Positions 12,767 through 22,600 of a stretch of DNA of 64,000 nucleotides are shown here, in pieces. Made by a program: the position numbers and the translations under genes. The stretch comes from Mycolicibacterium canariasense. Its GTDB lineage: Bacteria > Actinomycetota > Actinomycetes > Mycobacteriales > Mycobacteriaceae. The DNA lies in NCBI RefSeq assembly GCF_002101555.1, contig NZ_LQOL01000047.1:17017-81016 (forward strand). The letters run 5' to 3'. The notes below the pieces were generated by a model. It searched no databases. It was not told the DNA's origin and saw only the letters and a list, made by a program, of their open reading frames with translations. Each line of letters opens with the position of its first letter. Position 1 is the stretch's first letter.

Positions 12767-13737
12767 CAGCGGGACCGGCACAGCCACCCGACGGCGCCGA
12801 TGTTTCACGTGAAACGTGGACACCCGAGGGTGCCGGCACCTGGCGGGGGGACCCGGGCATCGATACGCCGATTGCCGCCGAGGCCGAGCGGGCCACCCGG
12901 CTGCTGCACAATCGCGAGGCCGGCCTGCCGAAGCCCGAACGCCAACGCGTCTTCACGATCGCGAACCAGAAGGGTGGGGTCGGCAAGACGACCACTGCGG
13001 TGAACATCGCCGCCGCACTGGCCCGGCAAGACCTGCAGACGTTGGTGATCGATCTCGATCCGCAGGGCAACGCAAGCACCGCCTTGGGGATCGAACACCG
13101 GCAGGGCACCCCCTCGTCGTACGAAGTGTTGATCGGGGAGATCCCGTTGCACGCCGCGCTGCAGCGCAGCCCGCACAACGAACGGCTGTTCTGTGTGCCG
13201 GCCACCATCGATCTGGCCGGCGCCGAGATCGAGCTCGTCAGCATGGTGGCTCGGGAAGGCCGGCTGCGCGCCGCGCTCGCCGAACTGAAACAGCACAGCT
13301 TCGACTACGTCTTCATCGATTGCCCGCCGTCGCTGGGCCTGCTCACCATCAATGCGCTCGTCGCCGCCCCGGAGGTGTTGATCCCGATCCAGTGCGAGTA
13401 CTACGCGCTCGAAGGGGTGGGCCAGCTGCTGCGCAATATCGAGATGGTGAAGGCGCATCTGAATCCCGAACTGGATGTCACCACCGTGGTGCTGACCATG
13501 TACGACGGGCGCACCCGGCTGGCCGACCAGGTAGCGGCGGACGTGCGCGCGCACTTCGGTGACAAGGTGCTCAAGACGGTCATCCCGCGCAGTGTGAAGG
13601 TGTCCGAGGCCCCCGGGTATGGGATGACCATCCTCGATTACGATCCTGGTTCGCGTGGCGCGATGAGTTATCTCGACGCCAGTCGTGAGATCGCCCGTCG
13701 CGGGCAGGACGGCGAGCAGCGGAAGGCGCAAGGATGA
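12763..13737 (+). CDS. parA: Chromosome partitioning ATPase ParA
   Basis: Deviant Walker-type ATPase driving segregation of the ParB-parS complex; 324 aa. The start is the ATG at 12763-12765, preceded by AGGAGG and overlapping the rsmG stop (ATGA). The N-terminal roughly 65 residues are a variable extension. Its VSRET segment (residues 14-18) is encoded by parS site 2 and also appears in other mycobacterial ParA proteins. The deviant Walker [13 protein letters not shown] lies near residue 70, followed by [12 protein letters not shown] and the FIDCPPSLG switch II region. Operon with parB. Confidence 0.96.
   Translation: MTAGPAQPPDGADVSRETWTPEGAGTWRGDPGIDTPIAAEAERATRLLHNREAGLPKPERQRVFTIANQKGGVGKTTTAVNIAAALARQDLQTLVIDLDPQGNASTALGIEHRQGTPSSYEVLIGEIPLHAALQRSPHNERLFCVPATIDLAGAEIELVSMVAREGRLRAALAELKQHSFDYVFIDCPPSLGLLTINALVAAPEVLIPIQCEYYALEGVGQLLRNIEMVKAHLNPELDVTTVVLTMYDGRTRLADQVAADVRAHFGDKVLKTVIPRSVKVSEAPGYGMTILDYDPGSRGAMSYLDASREIARRGQDGEQRKAQG
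12801..12816. promoter_or_regulatory. parS: parS site 2
   Basis: TGTTTCACGTGAAACG, matching the 16-bp parS palindrome except at the last base, 726 bp from site 1 and inside the parA N-terminal coding sequence. The 14-bp palindromic core is intact. Confidence 0.93.
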
Positions 13738-14744
13738 ACCAACCGGCCAAGAAACGCAGCGGTCTGGGACGCGGTCTGGCGTCGCTGATCCCGACCGGCC
13801 CCACCGACGGCGATCCGCTGGGCACCAAGTTGGGCAGTGCGGCCGCCGATGTGCTGATGGGTGGTCCGAACACCGATACGGCTCCGAGCACCCCGCCGGC
13901 CGCCGTCTCGGAGTTCGGTGCGGTGTACCGGGAAATCGATCCGAAACTCATCGAGCCCAACCCGCGCCAGCCGCGCCAGGTGTTCGACGAGGAAGCGCTC
14001 GCCGAGATGGTGCACTCCATCAAGGAGTTCGGCGTCATGCAGCCGATCGTGGTCCGTGAGCTGCCCGGCTCGCCGGACGGGGAGCGCGGCGCCCGGTATC
14101 AGCTGGTGATGGGGGAGCGGCGGTGGCGGGCCTCCCAGGAGGCCGGGCTGGCCGTCATCCCGGCCATCGTCCGGGAGACCGCCGACGGGGATATGCTGCG
14201 CGACGCACTACTGGAGAACATCCACCGCGCGCAGCTGAACCCGCTGGAAGAGGCGGCGGCCTACCAGCAGCTGCTGGAGGAGTTCGGTGTGACGCACGAC
14301 GAACTGGCGGTACGAATCGGGCGCTCTCGCCCGCTCATCTCCAACATGATCCGGCTGCTGCGTCTGCCGATCGCGGTGCAGCGCCGCGTGGCGGCCGGGG
14401 TGCTGTCGGCCGGTCACGCTCGCGCGTTGCTGGCCCTGGAAGGCGGGCCGGAGCGGCAGGAGGAGCTCGCGGCGCGCATCGTCGCCGAGGGATTATCGGT
14501 GCGTGCCACCGAGGAGGCCGTCACCCTGGCCAACCGGAGCGGTCCCGCCGATCCGCCGGCTCCGCGCCGCAAGCCGATCCAGATGCCGGGGCTGCAGGAC
14601 GTCGCCGAACAGCTGTCGACGGCCTTCGACACCCGGGTGACGGTGAGCCTGGGTAAGCGCAAAGGCAAGATCGTCGTCGAGTTCGGGTCGGTGGACGATC
14701 TGCAGCGCATTGTCGACCTGATGAACGCCACCAAGCCGTCATGA
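13734..14744 (+). CDS. parB: Chromosome partitioning protein ParB
   Basis: CTP-dependent DNA clamp that loads at parS; 336 aa. The N-terminal [15 protein letters not shown] segment is typical of the ParA-interacting end. The CTP-binding core includes [17 protein letters not shown] and GERRWRAS. The helix-turn-helix for parS is [20 protein letters not shown] near residues 180-205. The C-terminal dimerisation domain ends [17 protein letters not shown]. The start codon overlaps the parA stop by 4 nt. Its targets are the sites at 12075, 12801 and probably 28640. Confidence 0.96.
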   Translation: MNQPAKKRSGLGRGLASLIPTGPTDGDPLGTKLGSAAADVLMGGPNTDTAPSTPPAAVSEFGAVYREIDPKLIEPNPRQPRQVFDEEALAEMVHSIKEFGVMQPIVVRELPGSPDGERGARYQLVMGERRWRASQEAGLAVIPAIVRETADGDMLRDALLENIHRAQLNPLEEAAAYQQLLEEFGVTHDELAVRIGRSRPLISNMIRLLRLPIAVQRRVAAGVLSAGHARALLALEGGPERQEELAARIVAEGLSVRATEEAVTLANRSGPADPPAPRRKPIQMPGLQDVAEQLSTAFDTRVTVSLGKRKGKIVVEFGSVDDLQRIVDLMNATKPS

Positions 14745-14874
14745 CCCGAAATGGGCGCTGCAGTGCCTGACCCAGGGACACGGGCGAATTACGTCACTGT
14801 GACACTCGGTCGCCCGATGGCCCGAGCAGGCGCGTCGTGGGACGGAGATGTCTTGTGCGGCAGCAGCTTTCGGA

Positions 14875-14908
14875 ATCCGGCCGGTTTCGGACGGCAAACC
14901 GGCCGGAT
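14875..14908. terminator. Strong hairpin after parB (candidate terminator)
   Basis: Perfect 13-bp arms (ATCCGGCCGGTTT at 14875-14887, AAACCGGCCGGAT at 14896-14908) with an 8-nt loop, in the 258-bp spacer between parB and the next gene. There is no T-run, which is common for mycobacterial hairpin terminators. It could alternatively attenuate transcription into the downstream gene on the same strand. Confidence 0.5.
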
Positions 14909-15002
14909 CTGGGCCGGGAGTGGCGCGCTCTCGTATCCTGGAAGGGCAGCCGAGCCGGCCATGCCACCATGTGCCGGAAGTTTGTGAGAGTCGGGGGTCG
15001 AA

Positions 15003-15749
15003 GTGTCATCGCGAATCACGCCGCTCCGGCTGGAGGCGTTCGATCAGCTGCCCAAGCATGCCCGGCGCTGCGTGTTCTGGGAGGTGGATCCGTCGACCGT
15101 GGGCGGTGACGATCACCTGGCCGACCCGGAGTTCGAGAAGGAAGCCTGGCTGTCCATGGTCATGCTCGAGTGGGGCTCGTGCGGGCAGATCGCCGTCGAG
15201 TGCGCACCCGAGCCCGGCCGGCGGGAGGTCACCCCCAGCGAGTTGCTGGGGGAGTCCGCCTGTCTGGGCTATGCCTTCTACGCCCCGCCGCGGGCGGTGC
15301 CGCGGGCGCGGCGCTTCCCCACCGGACCGGTCAGCGCCGACGCCGTCCTGCTCACCTCGCTGGGCGTCGACGCCTGCGACGAGGCCGGGCTACTGCCGCG
15401 CGGCTTGATCGCTGCCGTGGTCGCCGATCTGGTACGCCGAGGTGTGCGCGCACTGGAGGCCTTCGGCCGCACGTCGGCGCTGCTGTCCGTCGATCCGGCG
15501 GCCGTACCCCCGGATCTGCAGCCGGTCATCGAGGTGCTCGGTGACTGCAGCCCCGAACAGTGCATCATCGACGTAGAGCTGTTGTCCGAGGCCGGATTCG
15601 AAGTGGTGGCCCCGCACCCCTATGTGCCGCGCCTGCGGCTCGAGCTGGAGCAGGGTCTCGGTTGGAAGGCCGACGTGGAGGCCGCGCTGGAGCGACTGTT
15701 GGAATCGGCCCGCATCGAGGTACCGGTCGGGGCGGTGCCGTGCGGCTGA
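15003..15749 (+). CDS. Conserved mycobacterial protein of unknown function (Rv3916c family)
   Basis: 248 aa, no signal peptide or membrane segment. Its place between parB and cwlM is conserved in mycobacteria. The sequence resembles a single-domain acetyltransferase-like fold: an acidic first half with FEKEAWLSMVMLEWGSCGQ, a central LLTSLGVDACDEAGLLPRGL, and a helix-rich C-terminus. I see no certain acetyl-CoA motif, so I make no functional call. The start is the GTG at 15003-15005 (MSSRITPLRLEAFD). It converges with cwlM, with 13 bp between stops. Confidence 0.8.
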   Translation: MSSRITPLRLEAFDQLPKHARRCVFWEVDPSTVGGDDHLADPEFEKEAWLSMVMLEWGSCGQIAVECAPEPGRREVTPSELLGESACLGYAFYAPPRAVPRARRFPTGPVSADAVLLTSLGVDACDEAGLLPRGLIAAVVADLVRRGVRALEAFGRTSALLSVDPAAVPPDLQPVIEVLGDCSPEQCIIDVELLSEAGFEVVAPHPYVPRLRLELEQGLGWKADVEAALERLLESARIEVPVGAVPCG

Positions 15750-15762
15750 CGACGGGCCGTTA

Positions 15763-16959
15763 CTAGCTGGGGGAGACCCGGCCGGCCTGCTCGACCGACA
15801 GTTCGTGCGCCAGCAGTTCGGCGAATGTGAAGGTGCCGGTGGGGCGGTCGTTCTTGCCGAGCAGATAGAGGCGCTTCACCGCGGCCAACATTCCTTCGGC
15901 GATGGCGTCACGAGTTACGTTGGAGGCCAACAACTGTCGGTCGTGCGAGTTGGTGATGTAGCCCAAATCGACCTGGACAGTAGGCATTCTGGTCAGGCGC
16001 AGTAGATCCCATGTGCGGCCGTGGGTGCGGCAGTCACGTAATCCGGTGCGCGCCACCACTTCCCGTTGGATGAAGTCGGCAAGATTGCGGCCGATGGTGG
16101 ACACCGAGCCGTGGGAGTTGCCGAAGTGGAACGAGGCCACCCCGCTGGCGGCCGGGCTCACGTGGCTGCTGCAGCGCAGGCTGATCATCAGATCGGCGCC
16201 GACGGTGTTGGCGGTGGCCGCCCGTTCGGCGTCCGACGGACTGCGTCCGACGGGGCGGGACAGGAAGGTGTCCATCCCGATGGCCGTCATCCGGCCTTCG
16301 AGGCGACTTGCCAAGTCCCACAAGATGTCCGCTTCGCTGATCGGACCGTCCGGGCCCTGCAGGATCAGCCCGTGGTCCGCACCACCGCGCCCCGGATCGA
16401 TGATGATGCGCTTGCCGGACAGCTGGGGCCCGGACCGGCGCACCAGTTCCTCCTCGCGGATCGCGTGGATCGAGCCACCGGTGACCCGGGAGCCGAGAAA
16501 GTACAAGGAACGCAACGTTTCCGGACCGCAGATCCCGTCCGGGAACAGGCCGTACTCACGCTGGTAGGACATCAGGGCATTGTGGGTCTGCAGGCCGAAA
16601 TGGCCGTCCACCAAACTGGTGTAGAAGCCGAGGTCCTGGAGCCGGGCCTGCAGGGTTGCCACGTCGTCGCCGTACATCGGTGCACCGAACTGGTGGGCCA
16701 GGGTGCGGGCGCCCAGCTGGTAGGAGGCCTCCTTGAGGGCACGGAAGGTGGCCTCGCCGACCATGCCGTCGACCAGCAGACCGCGGTGCTGCTGGAAGGC
16801 CCGCACGGCGTGGTCCAGGTCGTCGTCGAACACGTCCAGGGCGATGTGCTTGCCGGTGGACGGATCCGCGTCGGGATTGTCCATCAGTCCCAGCGCAGCC
16901 AGCGCCGCCCTGATCTCGGTGACCGCTGCGCCCCGGTCACCTCGACGCAGAATCGACAT
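15763..16959 (-). CDS. cwlM: CwlM, amidase-fold regulator of peptidoglycan precursor synthesis
   Basis: Essential cytoplasmic mycobacterial protein, 398 aa. It has two peptidoglycan-binding repeats (about residues 10-85 with FQQHRGLLVDGMVGEAT, and 95-160 with FYTSLVDGHFGLQT) and an N-acetylmuramoyl-L-alanine amidase-3 fold (KRIIIDPGRGGADHG). In mycobacteria it activates MurA after PknB phosphorylation of a C-terminal threonine; that region is present as RPTGTFTFAEL. No signal peptide is seen, consistent with a cytoplasmic role. The start at 16959 (ATG) matches the family; the frame is open upstream but without similarity. Last gene of the mutT4-to-cwlM minus-strand run. Confidence 0.93.
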   Translation of the reverse strand: MSILRRGDRGAAVTEIRAALAALGLMDNPDADPSTGKHIALDVFDDDLDHAVRAFQQHRGLLVDGMVGEATFRALKEASYQLGARTLAHQFGAPMYGDDVATLQARLQDLGFYTSLVDGHFGLQTHNALMSYQREYGLFPDGICGPETLRSLYFLGSRVTGGSIHAIREEELVRRSGPQLSGKRIIIDPGRGGADHGLILQGPDGPISEADILWDLASRLEGRMTAIGMDTFLSRPVGRSPSDAERAATANTVGADLMISLRCSSHVSPAASGVASFHFGNSHGSVSTIGRNLADFIQREVVARTGLRDCRTHGRTWDLLRLTRMPTVQVDLGYITNSHDRQLLASNVTRDAIAEGMLAAVKRLYLLGKNDRPTGTFTFAELLAHELSVEQAGRVSPS

Positions 16960-17086
16960 ACCTGGCCTTTCAGATGCGCTGCAGCCGGACACGCGCCGAC
17001 GACTGCTGGACGGACTGACAGCATTGTCGCAGATACGCGCCAAAATCCGGAAAACCCCGGGGTGCAGAGTGACTGCGCGTTACCTG

Positions 17087-17419
17087 TTAGATGTGCTCGG
17101 CAAGCTCCCGGAGCAGGGCGGCCTTGCCCTTCGCCCCGACGATACGCTTCACCGGCTCGCCGTCCTTGAACAAGATCATCGTGGGAATCGACACCACCTG
17201 GAAATCGCGGGCGGTTTCCGGGTTCGCGTCCACGTCGAGTTTGGCCACCCGCAGATCGCCGGTCTTCTCCTTGGCGATCTCCTCGAGCACAGGGGCGACC
17301 ATCTTGCACGGACCGCACCAAGTGGCCCAGAAGTCCACCAGCACCGGGGTGGAGCTGGACAGCACATCCTGGCCGAACGAGGCGTCGGTGACGGTGCTGG
17401 TCGCGGAATCTTCGCTCAT
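17087..17419 (-). CDS. trxA: Thioredoxin
   Basis: Small cytosolic disulfide reductase, 110 aa, with the active site FWATWCGPCKMVAPV and the cis-proline loop VVSIPTMILFKDG. The start ATG at 17417-17419 is preceded by an excellent AGGAGG. It lies 28 bp downstream of trxB, which reduces it. In mycobacteria this gene is called trxC. The pair sits beside sigM, whose regulon concerns oxidative and envelope stress. Confidence 0.97.
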   Translation of the reverse strand: MSEDSATSTVTDASFGQDVLSSSTPVLVDFWATWCGPCKMVAPVLEEIAKEKTGDLRVAKLDVDANPETARDFQVVSIPTMILFKDGEPVKRIVGAKGKAALLRELAEHI

Positions 17420-17447
17420 GTGATCCTCCTGATCGAGTTGGGAACGT

Positions 17448-18398
17448 CTAAACGGTTGCGGCAGCGTAATTCTCGGCCAACCAGCGCTCGGCGTCGATCG
17501 CGGCCGAACAGCCCGAACCGGCGGCGGTGATGGCCTGTCGGTAGGTGTGATCCACCAAATCGCCTGCGGCGAAGACACCTTCGACCGATGTCGCGGTGGT
17601 GCGACCGATCACCTTGACGTAGCCCTCGTCGTCCAGGTCGACCTGACCGCGCACCAGCTCCGAGCGCGGGTCGTGCCCGATCGCGACGAACACACCGGTC
17701 ACCGGGAGCTTGGACTCTTCGCCGGTCACCGTGTCCCGCAACCGGATTCCGGTGACCTTCGGGTCACCCTCGATCTCGGTGACCGCGGTGTTGGTGAGGA
17801 ACGTGATCTTCTCGTTGGCCTGAGCGCGCTCCAGCATGATCTTGGAGGCGCGAAACTCGTCGCGGCGGTGGATCAGGATGACGCTGCGCGCGAACCTGGT
17901 CAGGAAGGTCGCTTCCTCCATCGCCGAGTCACCGCCGCCGATCACGGCGATGTCCTGGTCGCGGAAGAAGAACCCGTCGCAGGTGGCGCAGGTGCTCACG
18001 CCCAGACCGATGCGCTCCTGCTCACCGGGCACGCCCAGATGACGGGCCGCCGCGCCCATCGCGAGGATCACCGCGCGGGCCTGGTGCGTCTCGTCACCGA
18101 CGGTCACCTTCTTGATCGGGCCGGACAGGTCGACCGCGTCGACGTCCTCCATGCGCAGGTCGGCGCCGAACCGCAGCGCCTGCTCGCGCATCTCGTCCAT
18201 CAGGTTCGGGCCGGTGATGCCCTCCCGGAAACCGGGATAGTTCTCCACCTCGGTGGTGGTCATCAGCGCGCCACCGAACTGGATGCCTTCGAACACCACT
18301 GGCTTCAGTTGTGCCCGGGCGGTGTACACCGCGGCCGTGTAACCGGCCGGTCCCGAGCCGATGATGATCACGTCGTGGATCTCGGATGAGCTTGACAT
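17448..18398 (-). CDS. trxB: Thioredoxin reductase
   Basis: NADPH-dependent flavoprotein reducing thioredoxin; 316 aa. The FAD motif [19 protein letters not shown] is at the N-terminus, the redox-active CATC in [13 protein letters not shown], and the NADPH motif [13 protein letters not shown]. The FAD C-terminal motif is [18 protein letters not shown]. The start is taken as the ATG at 18396-18398; the open frame extends ten codons upstream. Cotranscribed with trxA. Confidence 0.97.
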   Translation of the reverse strand: MSSSSEIHDVIIIGSGPAGYTAAVYTARAQLKPVVFEGIQFGGALMTTTEVENYPGFREGITGPNLMDEMREQALRFGADLRMEDVDAVDLSGPIKKVTVGDETHQARAVILAMGAAARHLGVPGEQERIGLGVSTCATCDGFFFRDQDIAVIGGGDSAMEEATFLTRFARSVILIHRRDEFRASKIMLERAQANEKITFLTNTAVTEIEGDPKVTGIRLRDTVTGEESKLPVTGVFVAIGHDPRSELVRGQVDLDDEGYVKVIGRTTATSVEGVFAAGDLVDHTYRQAITAAGSGCSAAIDAERWLAENYAAATV

Positions 18399-18494
18399 CG
18401 TGGGTGCGAGGCCTTTCTGCCGTGTCAAACCGGCGTGAGTTCAAACATCAGGGTAGGCCCAGCTGTTCCCGGAGGCGCGCTCCGGTGGTACCTG

Positions 18495-18986
18495 TCAGGG
18501 CCGGCGCAGGGTGGTCTCGGCGAGGGCGGCACCGTGTGCGGCGTCGCAGTCGGTGCCCAACGTGACGGCCTGCACGTCGGCGGGATGGTTCCCGGGGAAC
18601 ACCACCACCACCGCCGGGCGCCCGGCCACCGTGACGGGGGTGGCCCCGAGCACCGGCACCGCCGGATCCCGTCGCAGCCCGAGCATGCAGGCGGCCCAGC
18701 GTTGCGGCTCGGCGAGCGCCCCGAGATCGGCGGGTCGGGACAGCAGCGCCAGGATGTCGGCCCGGGGCAGCGGCATCGGCCGGTGCGTGACGGTGATCTG
18801 CCGGGCCGTCGGCCCGGTGCTGCGGCCCGGTGCCGAGGTGTCGCTCAGTGCCACGGCACCCAGGCCCAGGGCGGCAAGCGCGGCAATCACGCCGCAGACC
18901 AGGGCGGTGCGCCGCCAGCGCAGTGGGCGGGCGGCATGGGCCGGAATGTCGGCCGGTTCAGCGTCGCCTGACAGAGCACCGTGCAC
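18495..18986 (-). CDS. rsmA: Anti-sigma-M factor RsmA, apparently lacking its N-terminal domain
   Basis: Rv3912-type membrane protein downstream of sigM, 163 aa. One membrane segment is visible at about residues 28-48 (TALVCGVIAALAALGLGAVAL), followed by an external domain with ITVTHRPMPLPRADILALL and a conserved Cys pair (WAACMLGL, LGTDCDAA). The M. tuberculosis protein is about 250 aa, with roughly 100 cytoplasmic residues before the membrane segment. Here only 26-27 precede it, and the sigM stop lies 7 nt upstream of the GTG start. The sigma-binding domain therefore appears missing. The name is the sigma-factor one, not the rRNA methylase. Confidence 0.75.
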   Translation of the reverse strand: MHGALSGDAEPADIPAHAARPLRWRRTALVCGVIAALAALGLGAVALSDTSAPGRSTGPTARQITVTHRPMPLPRADILALLSRPADLGALAEPQRWAACMLGLRRDPAVPVLGATPVTVAGRPAVVVVFPGNHPADVQAVTLGTDCDAAHGAALAETTLRRP

Positions 18987-18993
18987 CCGTCCA

Positions 18994-19560
18994 TCATGGC
19001 GTGGCCGGCGCGGTGCGCTCGGCCAGCACGTGCGCCAGTGTCGCGCGCGCCCTGGCGCGGCGGCTCTTGACGGTGCCCTCGGCGATGCCCAGCATGCTGG
19101 CCGTCTCGGCCACCGAGAAGCCCTGCATGTCCACCGCGACGACGGCGGCGCGCTGCTCGACGGGCAGGCGCATCAGCGCACGCTCCACCACGATCGCGGT
19201 GTCGACCTGCGCCGTCTCGTCGTCCACCGGCCAGACGTCGTCCCCCAGCGGCGACGTGGGGCGAGCCTTGCGCCGGCGTAACCGGTCCAGGCAGGCGTTG
19301 AGCACGATGCGGTGCAGCCAGCTGCTGACCGACGAGCCGTGCCGGAAGGTGGCGGCGGCGCAATGCGCGGACAGCATCGCCTCCTGCAGCGCGTCACCGG
19401 CATCCTCGGGACTGCGGGTGGTGAAGCGGGCCAGTCGGTACAGCGGCCGCCGATAGCGGATGAACAGCTCCTCGAACGCGAAGCGGTCACCGGCGACGTG
19501 CGCGGCGAGCAGCTGCGCATCGGTGCGCTCCTGGCCGGAATTCCCCCCGAAATTCTCCAC
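18994..19560 (-). CDS. sigM: ECF RNA polymerase sigma factor SigM
   Basis: Extracytoplasmic-function sigma factor, 188 aa. Region 2 is FAFEELFIRYRRPLYRLARF through EDAGDALQEAMLSAH. Region 4 is LPVEQRAAVVAVDMQGFSVA, with its helix-turn-helix ending EGTVKSRRARARATL. The GTG start gives MENFGGNSGQERTDAQLL. It lies between murJ and its anti-sigma gene, as in other mycobacteria. A TTGACA hexamer at 19615-19620 (minus strand) could be a -35 element, but I see no convincing -10 partner. Confidence 0.94.
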   Translation of the reverse strand: MENFGGNSGQERTDAQLLAAHVAGDRFAFEELFIRYRRPLYRLARFTTRSPEDAGDALQEAMLSAHCAAATFRHGSSVSSWLHRIVLNACLDRLRRRKARPTSPLGDDVWPVDDETAQVDTAIVVERALMRLPVEQRAAVVAVDMQGFSVAETASMLGIAEGTVKSRRARARATLAHVLAERTAPATP

Positions 19561-19667
19561 AACCGAACCCTATGGAGGCGGCGGGCCCGCCTCGCACAGA
19601 TCTTCTGGCACAGGTGTCAAAAGGGCGCTGACCTGCGCATGAGCCATGCACAGGCTGGGGATAACCG

Positions 19668-22600
19668 TCAGGACTGAGCCTTGAGGGTGATCTCGGAGAT
19701 GTCGCTGCGGTTCTTGCCGTCGACCGTGCCCAACGTCGAGATCCATACCAACACGTACGACGTCGGGGACGCGTTCGGGATCGTGATGGTGTTGGACCCC
19801 TTCTTCAGCGGGGTGGCCGGGGCCAACACGGTGGTGTCTTCCAGCTTGGCCGGATTCGCCGACTGCGCGGACCGGATCTGCACGGCGGTGCCGGTGCTGG
19901 AGACGTCGACGGTCACCGATGCGAGGGTGGTGGGTTGAGGCAGCTGCAGCATCAGACCCACCCCGTTCTTGAAGTTCGGGAACGGGTTCGGATCCGAGTA
20001 GGTGTCGGTGGGCCACGCCGTGGCCGGGTTGCCGTCGATGGCCAGCCCGGCCAGGGTCGGTTCGTCGGCCTCGCCCTCGGGCGAGTAGACCGTTGCCCGT
20101 ACCGGCTTCACCACGTCGCCCGCGGCCGAACTCGACGAGCTGGTGGGGGCGTTGAGTCCCAGTTCCTGCTTGTCCAGGGACCCGCCGACGTCGCCGAAGA
20201 TCCGATTGAGCACCGAGGCGAGCACGACGAGGGCGATCACCACGATCACCCCGGCCGCGGACAGGCCGATGATCAGACCCTTCCGGCGGCGGGCCAGGGT
20301 GTCCGGGTCGCCGGCGGCCACGGCGCTGAACGGCCGCGCGGGGGCGGCCGCGTCGCCACCGTCGACCGGCGCGATGTAATCGGTGCGGTCGGCGACGGCG
20401 GTCGCCTGCTGCAGCAGGTTCAGCAGGGTGGGGGCGCTACGGATGCCGCCGCCTGCCTGCACGGCACGCGCCGCCGCGGCCGAGATCTGGAACGGGATGT
20501 CGCGATCCACCGAGCGTGGTTCGACGGGCTGGCCGGCGCCGTCCACGTCGGCAGGGGCCAGGCCACTGTGCACCCCGGCTTCCGGCAGCGGCCAGCGGTT
20601 GATCAGCAGCGCGTACAGCGCCGCGCCGATCCCGCGGATGTCGTCCTCGGGGGTGGCGGACGGCAGGGTGGCGGGGAACGCCAGCGCCACGTCGCCCTCG
20701 ATGCTGACCCGGACCCGGCTGGGATCGTCGATTGACAGCGCCACCCCGGACCGGTGCGCCGCCTCGGCCGCGGCCGCCAGCGACTGGATGGCCCTGGCCC
20801 CGCCGATCGGCGACGGTGCGGTCTCGGCCACCTCGGCCAGCGAGCCGCCGCGGATCCACTCCGCGACCACCAGCCCGCCCGTCGCGGCGCGGGCGACGTC
20901 GAGGATCTGGGCGATGCCGGGCGAGTTGATCTTGCTGAGCTTGGAGGTCCGGCCGAGGATGTCCTGGACTTCGCTGTCGGGCAGTTGGCCGTCGGGATCG
21001 ATGAAGGTCAGCGCGACCTGCCGGTCCAGCGCTGTGTCCAGGGCGTGCCAGAACTGCAGGTGCGGCGGCCCGCCGTGGAAGACCAGCAGTCGGTACCGGC
21101 CGCTGGCGATGGTGGCACCGGGGACCAGGTGGACATCTTCCTCGCCCGGCAGGCGGGACCCGGGCGCGGCGGTTTCGACGGCAGGCTCGCGGGGCGGATC
21201 GAATGGCAACTGCTCGCGGGTGGGGTCGCCGCCATAGTCCGCGGGTGGCCGCGCGGGGATGTCGGGCTGGAAGTCGCCGGCATCGGCTCGAGGAATCCGC
21301 GTGGTGGGACCGGCGCCGCTACCTGCCTCGGCAGGTCCGTCAGCGCTTGGCGGGAACCCGCTTCCGGGTTGGTCGGCCACCATGTGTCCTTTCCGCGTGC
21401 CCGTCCCGGCGGGGCGCTGAGATGTGTACGAATTCCTGTGGTCAGGGTAATTGACCCGCGCGACCGGCCGCTGGGAGATAACCCGCGGAGGTGGCGCGAC
21501 GGGTGCGGCCGGCGTGCGGCCCAGTCGGCTCCGCACCACGCGCAGCGCGGCCTGGGCGTCGGGTACCCGGGCGGCCAGCAGTACTCCGGCGATGATCGGC
21601 AGCATGATCACCCCGAGGATGAGCAGCCGCAGCAGCGAGCCGGCCGCGCCGGCGTGCTCGGTGAGTTTCTCGACGCCGAGCAACTGGTCCACCACGTGCG
21701 CGACCAGGCCGGCGACCATCGACCCGGCGATGGTCACCAGGATGGTGCGGACGACGTCGACGCTGATCAGCCCGCCGGCCCGGGGCGGCAGCAGCGGCGC
21801 AAGGTTGGCCCGCAGCACCACGTGGCCGATGGTGGCCCCGGCCAGAAAACCCAACCCGTTGGCCAGTCCGAGGTAACCGGCGACCAGCTCGGGGTCGGTC
21901 ACCAGGTGCCCGACCAGCACCGAGGCCACGATCTTGACCGCGGTGATGACCAAGATCAGCACGATCGGGATCCACGGCTGCTCCCTGGCGTAGAACACCC
22001 GCAGCTGCAGCAGCACCAGCGCGTAGGGGATGAGGGTGAATGCGGACAGGGTGATCGCCATGCCGAGGTACCCGGCGTCGGTCGCGCCGAAATTGCCGTA
22101 CGCGAACAGCGCCGAGCCGATCGCCGGTCCGGCGACGGTCATGAATGCCACGATCGGGATGAGCGTGATCATGGTCAGCCGGGTGGCCAGCGACAGATCG
22201 GCCAGGATTGCCGGGCCGTTCTCGGCGGCCGCGTTGCGCGACAGCCTCGGCATCACCACGGTCAGGACGGTGACGCCGATCATCCCGAACGGCAGCTGCA
22301 GCACCAGCCAGGTGTAGTTGTAGATCGCCGGGCCGGATGCGGCGGCCGCGCTGGCGATCTGGTTGCCGACGATCAAGCCGATCTGACTGATCAGCACGTA
22401 GAGCACCATCGCGGCGGCCATCGTGCCGAACTTCTTGAGCCGGTCGTCCACACCCCACAACGGCCGCAGACTGATCCGCTGGCGCCGGATCGCGATGAGC
22501 AACACCGCCGCCTGTGCGACGACACCCAGCGTGGTGCCGATGCCGAGGACGAGCAGCTTGGCGTTGCCCATCTGGACCGGGTCCAGCGACAGTTCACCGG

